Assembly: GCA_008330645.1 (NCBI GenBank)
Contig: VLTN01000004.1
Span: 868,001 to 932,000 of the forward strand
DNA from: Cafeteria roenbergensis
Taxonomy: Eukaryota > Sar > Bigyra > Bicosoecida > Cafeteriaceae
DNA length: 64,000 nt
Direction: 5' to 3'
Under the pieces are notes generated by a model, which did not search any database, was not told the DNA's origin, and saw only the letters and a program-made list of their open reading frames with translations. A program made the translations under genes and the position numbers. This document shows, one piece after another, positions 43,648 to 53,927 of this stretch (position 1 is its first letter; each line of letters opens with the position of its first letter).

Positions 43648-44748
43648 TCAAATGCCCGCCGATGAGCCCAGGCCGAAGCTGTCCTTGATCGATCGCAGGC
43701 CAGCAAGCACGGTTTCGTCGCTGGCGAGCGCCTCCTCGCCGAGCCTGGCCGACACAAACGCGCGCACCTCCGCGCTGGCCGGCCGCAGGAAGGGGTTGGC
43801 GTCGAGCTCGGTCCCCACGGTGGAAGGCACGGTGGGCTTGCCGGCTGCCAGCGCTGCCTTTGCCTGTTCCGCGAGCGCGGCCAGCGCCGTGTTTCCGGGC
43901 TCCACGGCCGTGGCAAAGCGGAGGTTCGCCGCAGTGTACTCGTGCCCCACGTAGACGAGCGTGTCCCGCGGGAGGGCGCCGATGACGTCCACGAGCGATC
44001 GCTTGAACTGGGCGGGGGTGCCCCTCCCGTTGATGCGGCCGCACCCGGCCACGAACAAGGCATCGCCTGTGAAGACGACCCCAGGGGCGGCAGCAGCGTC
44101 GGGCGCAGCTGCGGCGGCCGCGCCGCCGGCAGCTCCGCTGCCCCCGGCAACTTCGGTGCAGTGGAAGCACACGTGTCCTGGCGTGTGAAAGGGCGTGTGC
44201 AGGGCCTTTGCCACGATGCCTCCCACCCGCACAGTGTCGCCGTCGTCGAGGAGGCGGGTAAATGGCTTGTACGTGTCGTCTGCGAGCAGCGGCGCCGGCG
44301 CTCGAAGGGTCCGAATCACCGCGCGTCGCCGGCGAGGATGCTGAGCGTGGCGGCCAGAACAGCCGCGACAGTGCCCGACACGGCGCGGCCCGCAGTGCAA
44401 TCACGCTCACGCTTTCCGCCATAGATCACGGCATCCGGGACGAGCTTGCTGAACTCCTCATTGCCGCCGGAGTGGTCCCAGTGCGAGTGGGTTGTGAGAA
44501 CGGAACAGATGATGACGCCTTCCCGCGCTGCAGCCTCGATCACCTTGGCGGGCTCCACCGGGTCGACAGCCGCGGCCTGCTTGGACAACTCGTCGATCAC
44601 TGCGGCATACGAGCGGCTCGCATCGGCCCAGGAAACCGTTGTGGCGACAAGTGCGAGGCGGTGACGCAGCGATGCCCGGCGTCCACCCCGCAGGCTCACA
44701 GAGGTGGGCAAAGTTGTCCTCCAGCACGGGGACGGGAACCACGCGCAT
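43648..44748 (-). CDS. HAGH: Glyoxalase II (hydroxyacylglutathione hydrolase)
   Basis: Three exons, 44700-44748, 44411-44599 and 43648-44279, all joined in phase 1, give 289 residues. Exon 1 is MRVVPVPVLEDNFAHL, the typical start. Exon 2 has SKQAAAVDPVEPAKVIEAA and the metal-binding motif TTHSHWDHSGGN. Exon 3 has HTPFHTPGHVCFHC, FTGDALFVAGCGRINGRGT, VYVGHEYTAANLRFA and a C-terminal PTVPSTVGTELDANPFLRP. These supply the His/Asp ligands of the binuclear metallo-beta-lactamase site and the glutathione-binding region. It hydrolyses S-D-lactoylglutathione to D-lactate and glutathione in methylglyoxal detoxification. A ~20-residue Ala/Gly insert sits between HCTEVAGG and VVFTGD where other members have a short loop. 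No targeting signal is seen, so it is probably cytosolic. It is divergent from the thiolase gene. Confidence 0.95.
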
Positions 44749-44920
44749 TGCGCTCGGTGTCTCTGGCCCCTGTGCGAGCGCTCCGTGGACCGGGCACGCG
44801 GGGATGGGGGGGGGGGGGCGCGGGGCTGTGGCAGCGACCCTCTGCAATTCCCAGCTCTGTCCGCAGGCGCGGCCCATGGCGGCAGCAGGCGCCAGGCACC
44901 CTTCCGCCTAGACCTCGAGC
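44749..44920. promoter_or_regulatory. Shared upstream region of glyoxalase II and thiolase genes
   Basis: A 172-bp head-to-head region with an 11-G run near 44808-44818. It must carry both promoters. No named motif was recognised. Confidence 0.45.
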
Positions 44921-46375
44921 ATGGCATCGGCAACCGGCGCGGCAGCCCAAGGCATCTACATCGCGGCGGTGAGTCCCTGCTGTGGGTCGCAGCCCGACGG
45001 CTCGCCCCGCGCTCCGGCGGCGCCGGCCCGAGGCGGCCTTCAACCTGGTCATGGCCTGGCGGGAGAATGGCCGAGCGCCGCGCCGCGCCGCGCCGCGCCG
45101 AGCGCGCCCTGACCCCCGCGCCTGCCGCTCCCCACGCACCCGCGCGCCGCTGCCAATGGTTCCGCCCCTTGCACGTCCCTCTGCGTTGCGTGCGCCGTCC
45201 CGCAGGCGAAGCGCACTGCCATCGCGTCCTTCGGCGGCTCGTTCGCCAAGCTGACGGCGACTGATCTCGCCACGCACGCCAGCAAGGCCGCCATCGCCGC
45301 CTGCGGCGTGGACCCGGCCGCTATCGACGCTTCCATCTGGGGCAACGTGGCGCAGACCTCTGTGGATGCCCCGTACCTCGCCCGCCACGCCGGCCTGCGC
45401 GCGGGCATGCGCCATGGCTCCACGGCACTCACTCTGAACCGCCTGTGCGGCAGCGGCTTCCAGTCGGTCATCACGGCCGCCGAGCAGATCATGCTGGGCC
45501 AGGCCGAGGTTGTGCTCGCCGGCGGCTCCGAATCCATGTCCCAGGCCCCCCTGTCCGTGTACGGCCAGGCCGTTCGCTTCGGCCACCGCCTCGGCATGGA
45601 CCTGACGCTGCAGGACACCCTGTGGGCGGCCCTGACCGACTCGTACGCACAGATCCCCATGGGCCTCACCGCCGAGAACCTCGCCGAGAAGTACGGCATC
45701 TCCCGCGAGGACGCCGACGCGTATGCGCTCCAGTCCCAGATGCGCTGGAAGGCTGCCTTCGAGGCCGGCGTGTTCGACGCCGAGATCGCCCCAGTGTCGG
45801 TCAAGGACAAGAAGAAGGGCGCCATCGACATCGTCCGCGACGAGACCCCGCGCGTGAACGCCACGGTGGAGGCCATGGCCAAGCTGCCGCCCGTGTTCAA
45901 GAAGAATGGCACCGTGACCGCCGCCAACGCCTCCGGCATCGGAGACGGCGCCGCCGCCCTCATCGTCACCTCCGAGGCCGGCCTCACCAAGCACAACCTC
46001 ACCCCGCTCGCCCGCCTCACCGGCTGGTCCGTGTCCGGCGTGGACCCCTCAATCATGGGAATCGGCCCTAGCCCCGCCATCCTCAACGTCCTCGAGCACT
46101 GCGGCATCACCATCGATGACGTCGACCGCATCGAGGTGAACGAGGCCTTTGCATCTCAGTGCATCGCCGTCATGCGGGACCTCAGCCTGGACGCCTCTCG
46201 CACCAATGTGCACGGCGGCGCCATCGCCATGGCCCACCCGCTCGGCGCCAGCGGCGCTCGTATCACCACCCACCTCGCGAACCAGCTGGCCGCCGAGGGA
46301 GGCCCCGGCCGCGCCATCGGCTCCGCCTGCATCGGCGGCGGCCAGGGCATCGCTGTCGTGCTCGAGCGCGTGTGA
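44921..46375 (+). CDS. 3-ketoacyl-CoA/acetyl-CoA thiolase (ACAA2-like)
   Basis: Two exons, 44921-44968 and 45206-46375, phase 0, give 405 residues, full length for the family. The splice joins QGIYIAA to AKRTAIASFGGSFAKL, the standard thiolase N-terminus. The nucleophile Cys is in LNRLCGSGFQS, the catalytic His in GGAIAMAHPLGASGAR, the second Cys in ACIGGGQGIA, and VNEAFASQ is also present. The sequence is closer to the mitochondrial ACAA2 type than to peroxisomal ACAA1. However, the N-terminus has no clear presequence, and the C-terminus (LERV) is not a PTS1 signal, so location is uncertain. The enzyme performs the last step of fatty-acid beta-oxidation or, in reverse, condenses acyl-CoA units. 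Codon bias is very strong (mostly C or G in third positions), suggesting high expression. Confidence 0.95.
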
Positions 46376-46840
46376 GCGCCCCGCTGAGGCATTGAGCTCT
46401 CCTCCCCCCTGCCGCAGCCGCCCTCGCGCTTTGCGGGTGCCTACCGCCCAGAGGAGAGGCGTGGGATGCACCGAGGCGGGAGCCAACCAGCCGGCGCTTC
46501 GCGCGGCGGCAACCGGGTCGGCAGGGTCGCGGTTTGGAAGCCTGGCGCGGTCAGTGACAGTTGGCCCGCCGATCGCCAGCTGTCAGCCGTCAGCCGCCGT
46601 GAAATTGTTAATTGCAGTGTTGGACCCCCTGCCGCCCCGTGTGTGCTGCGCCCCCTGAGTGCCACACCCTCCCTCGCTGTGCCTCGCGCGCCCGCTGCCC
46701 CCACCAACGAATGCAATGTTCGAGGCGGTCTCTCCCCTTGCTTTGCCCGCGATTGGGGCCCCCCTCGCGGCACGCTGCACAGGGCACTCGACGCGGCTTG
46801 CACGTGCACGCATTCGCCGCGCACGCGCTCGCTCGCTCGC
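46376..46840. other. Convergent intergenic region between thiolase and SNF2 genes
   Basis: A 465-bp tail-to-tail gap with an AT-richer patch (gaaattgttaattgc at about 46600-46614). It should hold both 3' UTRs. I saw no exon, tRNA or repeat. Confidence 0.5.
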
Positions 46841-49800
46841 TCAGCGCCGCCTGCGGCTGGATGCCCTGCGGCTTGCCGGCTTGGCCTCTCGCGGCGCGGC
46901 GGGCCTCTCCGGCGACTCGGCAGCAGCAGGCGCAGTTGCAGCTGCAGCGGCGGATACGGCGGCTGCGCCCGCTTCGCCCTTTTGCGTCGCGCCGGTGCCG
47001 GGCTCCACTGCAAAGCTCGCCAGGTTGCGCAACGCACTCACACTGTGATACGTGACCTCGTATCCGGCGCCGACTGGAGGCAGATCGGACGGCTCTGAGC
47101 CAGGCGCTCCCTTTCCGCCTCGCGGCTTCCCGCGGTGAGGGGGGCCTCCCCGCCTCGTGGGCGAGCTGGCAGCCTCCGTGGACGCGTCGGCCGCCCTTCG
47201 CAGCTGCTCTGCCGAGAACCCCAGCTTGGCCGCCGTCGCGCTCCCCTCGATTCTGGCCAGCACGGCAGCCCCAGCCCGCATCACCGCCGGCCTGCAGAGC
47301 ACTCGCTCCAGCTCCGCGCGCTCAATCGGGAGGGCCCTGCCCTCGGCGGTGGACAGGTCGGACCGCAGCCAGCGGCGCAAGTCTTGGGAGGCAATGTCGC
47401 GGCGAGGGTCGGCTTGGGGCTGGCGAGCAGCAGCAGCAGCAGGACCGGCAGCACTGGCTGCAGTAGACGCAGCGTCAGCCGGCCGGCCTGAAGTTGCCTG
47501 CGCGGCTCTCCGAAGGCGCTTCGGCGTGGAGGCGTCCGCCTCCTCCCCCGGCCTCTGCGCCTCCCCAGCCGCCCCGCTGCGCCCGCGCTTGGGCGGCCGC
47601 TGGCCCCGAAGAAACGACCCGTCTCGGAGGACGAGGCGCTCCAGGGCGCGCTTGGAGTTGGCCCTGTGCACCAGCGCCTCCTCAACGGACCCCGCCGTCA
47701 CAAGGCGGTAGACGACCACCGGGCGCGTCTGGCCGATGCGGTGGGCACGGTCCTCTGCCTGGCTGTCGGCGTGCGGGTTCCAGTCGCTGTCGTAGATGAT
47801 GACCGTGTCCGCCCCGGTGAGGTTGATCCCCATGCCTCCCGCCCTGGTGGAGAGCAGGAAGGCGAAGCGGTCGGCGCGCTCGTTGAACCGGTCCATTGAC
47901 GCCTGCCGCTCCTCGCGCGGGGTGGACCCGTCCAGGTGCTCGTACGCTCCGAACTCAGGCCGGCGGAGCTCCAAGTAGTCGCTCAGAATCTCCAGAGTTC
48001 TGGCGAACTGCGAGAATATGAGGACTTTGTGCCCGTCGGCCTTGAGCCGGCGCAGCATGCTGTCCAGCACCTGCATCTTGGAGCAGGATTCCACGATGGA
48101 CTCGTCAGTCTGGCTCCCGGAACCAGCCGCTGCCTCGTCCGCGCCTGTGCCGATTGCCGATCTGGCAGCCGCACCGGCGCGCGCGGCCCCGCGGCCCACT
48201 CTCGCGCCCTCTGCCGCGCCGGCTCTGCTGCCTTGCCTGCCCGCACTCCGCGAGGCCTCGCGATGAGAGCGGCCTGCGCGGCTTCCACCGCTGGGCGACG
48301 CCCTCGATCGCCGAGCAGCCCTCGCCCCGCCAACGACAGCATCGCCGACACAGGAGTCGTTGCCGTCGTCACCGTCCTCGTCTTCGTCTTCGTCTGACTG
48401 GGCGTCCTCCTCCTCCTCCTCCTCCTCGCTCGAGGCGTCGGCGAGCTCAGCCAGCTCCGCCTCTGTGGCGAGCACAATCCCTCGCCGTGCTGGGGCCCTT
48501 GCCCTGGCCGCCGCAGCGCGCGCCCTGCTGGCAGCCTCGTCGCGCTCTTCGTCCTCCGGGGGCGGGTGCGGCTCGGCGAACAGAAACGGGTGGTTGGCCA
48601 CCTTGCGAAGGTGCATGTGCAGGTTCGACACCGCGACGGGCCCGGCCTCGCCCAGGCCTCGCTCCAGCGCGCTCGCACCCTTGGCGCCGGCCCCGCGCAC
48701 CAGCTTGGCAATCGCCGAGTCGCCCGGCGTCAGGTGCCAGCCCATATCGGCGACTTCCTCCGCGAGCCTTCCCTGGGCGAGGCCCTCGGCGATTCGCGCC
48801 TGGACGTCGGTCATGCCGCAGTAGACGACCACCTCCACCTTGGGCGGGAGCTCCAGGTCGACGTCCGCCTTGGTGCGCCGCAGCATGTACCGCGAGAGCA
48901 GGCGATGCAGCGTGGACACAATGTGGTCTCGCTCCTGCCGCAGCACCACGTCGTCCCTGCCCTCCACGGTGTCGAGCTGCAGGAAGCCGTACACTGACGC
49001 GAACGCGTGCTTGTCTGCAAAGATGAGCGGCATGACGAAGTGGCAGAGCGACCACAGCTCCAGCAGGTCGTTTTGCAGCGGCGTCCCGGTGAGGATCACC
49101 TTCTGCGTGCCGCTCAGCGCCTCTCGCCAGCAGTAGCCCTCCAGCTCCTCGGTGAGTCGGGACGCCGAGTTCTTCAGCCTGTGTGACTCGTCCACGACCA
49201 GGAGCCCCCAGGGCACGACAGCTGCGGAAGAGGGGCCGCGGGGCTATGGGGCGGTGGAGCAGCGAGCATGACGCAGCCGCAAGAGGAACGGCTCGACGAA
49301 GCAGATGAGGGGGCTTCCGGGCGCTGGCGTGGCGCGGATCGAGCAAGGGCGAGGCATTGGCCGGTAACCAGACGCCCTGGCGGGCGGGCTACCGGAAGTG
49401 CGGGCGGCCGGGCGGGCTGGCCAGCGTGCCGGCTCCCGCCTCCGAGGCACTGCTCCCCGCTTCTCCCCCCCCCCTCGCAGCGTGACGGAGGGCCGAGAGA
49501 CGCTCTCACCTTTTCCAAGGACCGCCGAGTCGTTCATGGCCAGCGAGTACGTGGTGATGAACACCGGCATGGCGCATCGGTCCTCCCGCTCCATGGTGGC
49601 CACGCCGCGCCTGCGGGCCGCCGCGGAGCCCGCGGACCCGGCGGACGATCGCCTTCTCGCCTTGGGGACGGTGGCTGCCCAGCGGGGGCACCCGGGGATG
49701 TGACGACGGCGCAGGCTGGCACGCTCCTCGGGCGTGCCGTGGTACTCGACCACCGGGATGTCAGGGGCGAACTTGCGGAACTCGTTCACCCAGTTGCGCA

Positions 49801-50263
49801 GCGTGGACAGCGGCACGACAATGAGCACCGGGCCGTCGCTCACCGGGGCCGCGCGCATCCAGGACACGTACGCGATGATCTGCACCGTCTTCCCCAAGCC
49901 CATTTCGTCGGCAATGATGCCCGACTCGCCCAAAAAGTGCTTTGTGGAGAGCCACTCGACCCCCTGCTGCTGGTAGTCCCGCAACACGCCTCCGGTGAAC
50001 CCCGCGGGAGTGTCCTTGCACAGAAAGGAGGACCCCGACGCCAGCTTCTCGCACGTTGCGTTAAATTGCTCCGCCTTGGCAAGCATGTCGTTGAGCTGGT
50101 GCACGGCCTCCTCGTACTGAGCTTGCTGCTGCTCTCGGGACAGGACGCGGGCGGCCTCCAGGGCAGATTCCCGGGAGGCTTCATCCGCGCGCCCCAGAGC
50201 GTCCAGGCACTCCTGGTCCTCCACAGTATCGGCTGTCGGGCTGGCGGCCGGGGTGGCGTCCAT
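46841..50263 (-). CDS. HELLS: SNF2-family chromatin remodeller of the HELLS/DDM1 (LSH) type (1044 aa)
   Basis: Two exons, 49510-50263 and 46841-49221, phase 1. Helicase motifs in order: Q/I region FTGGVLRDYQQQGVEWLS and ADEMGLGKTVQ, Ia VVPLSTLRNWVNEF, II VVDESHRLKN (DESH in place of DEAH), III LTGTPLQNDL, IV KVLIFSQFARTLEIL, V STRAGGMGINLTGAD and VI AEDRAHRIGQTRPV. VEYHGTPEERASLRRRHIPG and ITTYSLAMND follow the plant DDM1 and animal HELLS pattern closely, which is why I prefer this subfamily over ISWI or CHD; no chromodomain or SANT domain is present. HELLS/DDM1 remodels nucleosomes to allow DNA methylation and heterochromatin upkeep. Inserts include an Arg/Ala loop in exon 1 and a ~150-residue acidic-to-basic loop between the lobes (about 48110-48560). 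The C-terminus is basic and may bind DNA. It is divergent from the EF-hand gene. Confidence 0.9.
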
Positions 50264-50565
50264 AGCAACGCGATGACGTGGAGAGAGCGTTTGAACTGCG
50301 CCGCCTCGCCCCGCTGCCGCTGGCACACAATCGGCTCGCACGACCGCTGCGCGCAGGCGTGCCTGGGTGGTCTGGTACACGTGCTGGCACTGGAGTGAGT
50401 GCGCCGAGTGCGCGCCAGCACGTGGCGCAGCCCTGGCCTGCGCGCGATTGCAATGTGCGCTGCTGGGCTCTGCCGGGCGATTGCTGTTCCAGGCTCGGCG
50501 ACGGCCTGCGCGCCCGCAGTCGGAGGCTCACCCGCCTCGGCCCAGCGGGGGGGGTCTGCTTCGCC
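50264..50565. promoter_or_regulatory. Shared upstream region of the HELLS-like and calcineurin-B-like genes
   Basis: A 302-bp head-to-head gap inferred to hold both promoters. An eight-G run lies just before the EF-hand start. No known motif was found. Confidence 0.4.
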
Positions 50566-51655
50566 ATGGGGAACAAGCCGCTGAAACCCGTCCTGGACCC
50601 GGCAGACCTGCCCCACCTGACTGACGCCGAAACTCTCCAGCGCATCTCAGTGCGCTTCCGGCAGCTTTCCGAGCCAGGTCCCAAGGGCCCTCACGTGACG
50701 CCTGGGTCGTTCATGGAGCACGTGAGCAGCTGTCAGCCTCCCCCGGGTGCTGTGTCGCGACAGGTGCTGACCGCGGTGGCCCGCGCGCGAGCCCCATGAG
50801 CTTTCTGGAGCGCCTCTCGTCCCGGTTCCTCCGCGCAGTGCCCCAAGTTCGTCGACAAGTACGGCCCGACCATCGTTGCACGAGTCATCGACATGATGGA
50901 CACGGAAGGAACCAAGACCGCCAGCCGGGTTGTGAGCTGGCGAGCCGTTGAGCCGAGAGAGGCAGGGGAGCGCGCGCAAGAGTGCTGCACCCAGACAGTT
51001 TGTTGTTCGTGTGCCCCCCCCCCGGCTCCCTGCGCCCGCAGGGGTTCGTCACCGCGGCCTACGCGCTGTCCTGTGGAACTTCGACGCTGCGCGCCAGACG
51101 TGAGCGCACTCGGCAGCGGTTGCCGGCCCGGATCCGGCCCCGGGGCACAACTCACGCTGCGCCTCGCTTGCCTCGCCCAGCCGCTCGGCCCGCAGAACTG
51201 TTCAATCTGTTCAACGCGTCCCACAAGCCAAAGCTCGCCCTGGATGACTTCGCGGCGGTCTACACACCGCTCGCTGCGGCGCAGCACCGGGGGAGCAGCG
51301 CGGCTGCCGCCCCAGACAGGGAGCTTCGGGAGGCCATGGACGAGCTGGGAGCCATCTCTGCCCGGGCAGTCTTTGAGGCCGTGAGCAGTGCTCTGTGCCG
51401 ACCCGCCGTGTTTGCGCCTCAGCAGCAGCGTCCCGCCGCCATCCCTCCGTGGGGCTGGGGCTCCGGCCCGCGCCCGGGAGCCGCGGCCTATCTGCAGCTG
51501 CCCCGCTCGCCCCCGCCTGTGCCTCGCAGCGCGAGTCTGACCGCTCGGGCCGCATGTCTGAGGCGACCTTCAGCCTGCTGGTGGAGGAGGACCACATCTT
51601 GCAGCAGCTGCGTGCGGAGCTGAGTCAGCTGCTGGTGCCAAGCTTGCTCGGCTGA
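50566..51655 (+). CDS. Calcineurin-B/CIB-like EF-hand protein (205 aa)
   Basis: Five exons, 50566-50721, 50839-50931, 51042-51099, 51196-51380 and 51530-51655, with consistent phases (0, 0, 1, 0). The start MGNKPLKPVLD has Gly2 for N-myristoylation, as in calcineurin B, CHP and CIB proteins. The helix LTDAETLQRISVRFRQLS also matches that group. Later segments have EF-hand spacing: VIDMMDTEGTKTASRVGFV, LFNLFNASHKPKLALDDFA and ESDRSGRMSEATFSLLVEE. All three loops lack several of the acidic ligands for calcium, so binding may be weak or lost. It is probably a regulatory subunit or adaptor at a membrane. The family is inferred from layout, length (170-200 residues is usual) and N-terminus, not from a strong match. 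This is the most intron-dense small gene here; exon 3 is only 58 nt. Confidence 0.65.
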
Positions 51656-51886
51656 GAGCACCGAGGAGCGGCAGTGGGGAGGCGGGAGTGAGGGGCAGGC
51701 AGACCCGCGCCCCCGTCCCATTCGACCTCTGGCTCGCCAATGACCCGTTCTTTAGATTTTGTTTGCTGTCCTTTGCGACCGAGTGCGTGCCCTGCCGAGC
51801 GTGTGTGTCGGCTCCGCTTCGTTGCCAAGGTGAACGCGCATCCTTCTGGCCACGCGCGCCGCCCGCAGCTCCGCAGCGACCTGCAG

Positions 51887-53740
51887 TCACTCGTCGTCAA
51901 ACGAGAAATCGCTCTCGTCGTCGTCGCTGTCGTCAGCCCCGCCGCTGCTGGACGCCGAGTCCGAGGACGAGGCCGCGCCGCGCGGCGCCGTCCGCGCAGC
52001 GGCCTTGGCGCCTCGCGATCCCCCCCGAGAGCCGGCAGCGGCCGCCCTCCCGACCCGGGATCGAGGCGTGCGCATTGGACGAGCTGCCGCGACCTCACCC
52101 GAGCCAGATTCCGACGACGCGACGCTGTCCACATCGCTGTCGTCGGACCCGCTGCTGGCGCTCTCGCTGCTGCTATCCAGTCCCCGCCCGGTCGACGAGG
52201 CACGCGAGCGGCGACTGGCCCTCGACTGCTGGGAGCTGGCTGGCTGACGGGACTGCCCTGTCGCCTCCATCTTGGCGCCCGCTCGGGCCCCGGCCGGCCC
52301 GGCCCGCTGCACTCCAGCCCCGTCCGCATCGCCCTCGTCGTCTGACAGCACGATGGCGGCGGCAGCAGCGGCAGCGGCGGTGGCAGTTGCTGGCGGCCGC
52401 GCCGCGGGACTGTCAACGCTACCCAGTCGCCTGGTCCTCAGCTCCGCCGCCGGCGCAACGCCTGACCGAGCCGCAGGAGTGCTCCCTTCAGTCTGCAGGT
52501 GCTGCTGCCGCGCGCGTCGCTTTGCCGGCGCCACAAATGCTGTGTGTACCTCGAAGAGCCGCTCCGTCCCCGGACCGGCACTGCTGCTGCTGCTGCTGCT
52601 GCTGCGGGGGCGCTTGGCCGCTCGGCGAGGCCTGCTGGACGGAGTGTCCGTTGCGCCGGCGGTTTCGCCGCTGTTGCAATCCTCCGCGTCGCCCGGCTCG
52701 CCCTCTGCATCAGGCTCCGCTGGAGCGCAGCGCCATTCGACCGCCGCCCCTCTGTCGCCAGTGGCGGCCCTGTTTCTGCCGCTCGACGCGGCGCCCCTCC
52801 TGGCGGCCGCGTCCGCTCCCGCTCTGCGACGCTCCCCGTCTACCCCTGCGTCCGCGCCGTCGTCGTCCCCTGGCTCCGTGCTCCCCGGAGAGCTAGGTGC
52901 CGCCAGAGCGGACGCTTCCACCCCCGCCGTCGCAGCCGCCTCCGTCCCGCTGAACGGGCGGCCGCAGCCGATGTGCCCGCCCGGCGCAGAGCACGCAGGC
53001 GGAACGCGCGGTCCAGCAGCCGAGGCCAAGGCTGGTGCCTCCGCCCCCCCTGCCGCGCTCTCCGTGGCCTCTTCAGCTCCAGCGGCTGCCGGCCCCAGCT
53101 CCGCCCCGGTGAAGGCGATCATGGCTTGAAACGCGTCCAGGCAGGTCACCGTTCGCTTCGAGCCGTCGCAGCTCAGGGACAGGACGGTGCTGGCAGGCCG
53201 GACAAGCGTTCCGCGAAGGCGAAGCACGCCGCCACCGGAGGCAGGCAGCTCCAGGACGGGCCTTCCGCTGTTGAGCCCAGAGATGTGCCCGATGGCGCCG
53301 GCGCTGCTCGGCAGCAGGATCCCCGGCAGGCTCACGAGCACCCGCCCCTTGCGAGCAGCGGCCGAACGCACGATGTCCGACCCTGAGCACGCTTCCAAGG
53401 CTGCGGGCACGGCACGCAGCGCGGTGTGCCAGAGACATGCGCTGGTCGCACACGGCATTCAAATCCTCTCGGCGGGCCTACGGCGCGAGGATCCCGAGGC
53501 CACACCCACCAGTCGCGCACCCGCCCCGACTGCAGCGTGGCATCGCCTCCGGGGCGGCCTCGCGAGGACCATGGACTCACCTGCCCCCGGCGCCAGCCTC
53601 GGAACGGACGACGGCAACCCCTCGCGGGCAGCGCCGGACGCCACCGCCCGCTGCAGGGCGGCTTTCCGGGAGGCTGCCCGCGCAAGCGCATCTGCTGATG
53701 GCCTGGGAGCAGCTGCGGCAGCGACAGCCTTGGCGGGCAT
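51887..53740 (-). CDS. RHL1: RHL1-like topoisomerase VI accessory subunit (557 aa)
   Basis: Two exons, 53581-53740 and 51887-53400, phase 1 (GTGAGT/CCGCAG). The N-terminal 180 residues follow plant ROOT HAIRLESS 1: a basic helix (DALARAASRKAALQRAVASG), then GSDIVRSAAARKGRVLVSLP and GILLPSSAGAIGHISGLNS, then LRGTLVRPASTVLSLSC and VTCLDAFQAMIAFTGAE. From memory, plant RHL1 has KDILKKSQRKTRFLFSFPG, a GGKIGELKDLGT loop, FGTIVYPKNRYLTLQF and a DYFDNMIVFS end, in the same order. RHL1 is a DNA-binding subunit of the plant topoisomerase VI complex with SPO11-3, TOP6B and BIN4, needed for endoreduplication. The remaining ~380 residues are disordered, with Ser/Asp/Glu patches and RPRRAAKRPR, a likely nuclear signal. 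It ends DDDESDFSFDDE. It implies a topoisomerase VI in this organism. The family call is fairly good over the N-terminus only. Confidence 0.65.
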
Positions 53741-53927
53741 CTCCCCCCGGGCTGCTGCAGGTGCTGGCGGCCGAGCAAGCCTTGATATTGAGCCCGTCGA
53801 ATATGTGTCGCGCCGACAGCTCTGCCCGACCGGCTGGCGGCAGCGACGTCGTCGGCGCTTGGCCGCGGGTCTCGGCGAGCCGCGCGGGCAGGACACTGGC
53901 CGGCCGGACCGAGCCTGGTGTGCCGGC
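53741..53927. promoter_or_regulatory. Shared upstream region of RHL1-like and secreted acidic protein genes
   Basis: A 187-bp head-to-head region called from orientation alone. No recognised motif. Confidence 0.4.

Noticed and set aside
46841-50263. ISWI or CHD identity for the SNF2 protein
   Set aside because: No HAND-SANT-SLIDE or chromodomain is present, and the RRRHIPG and AMND patches match HELLS/DDM1 better.
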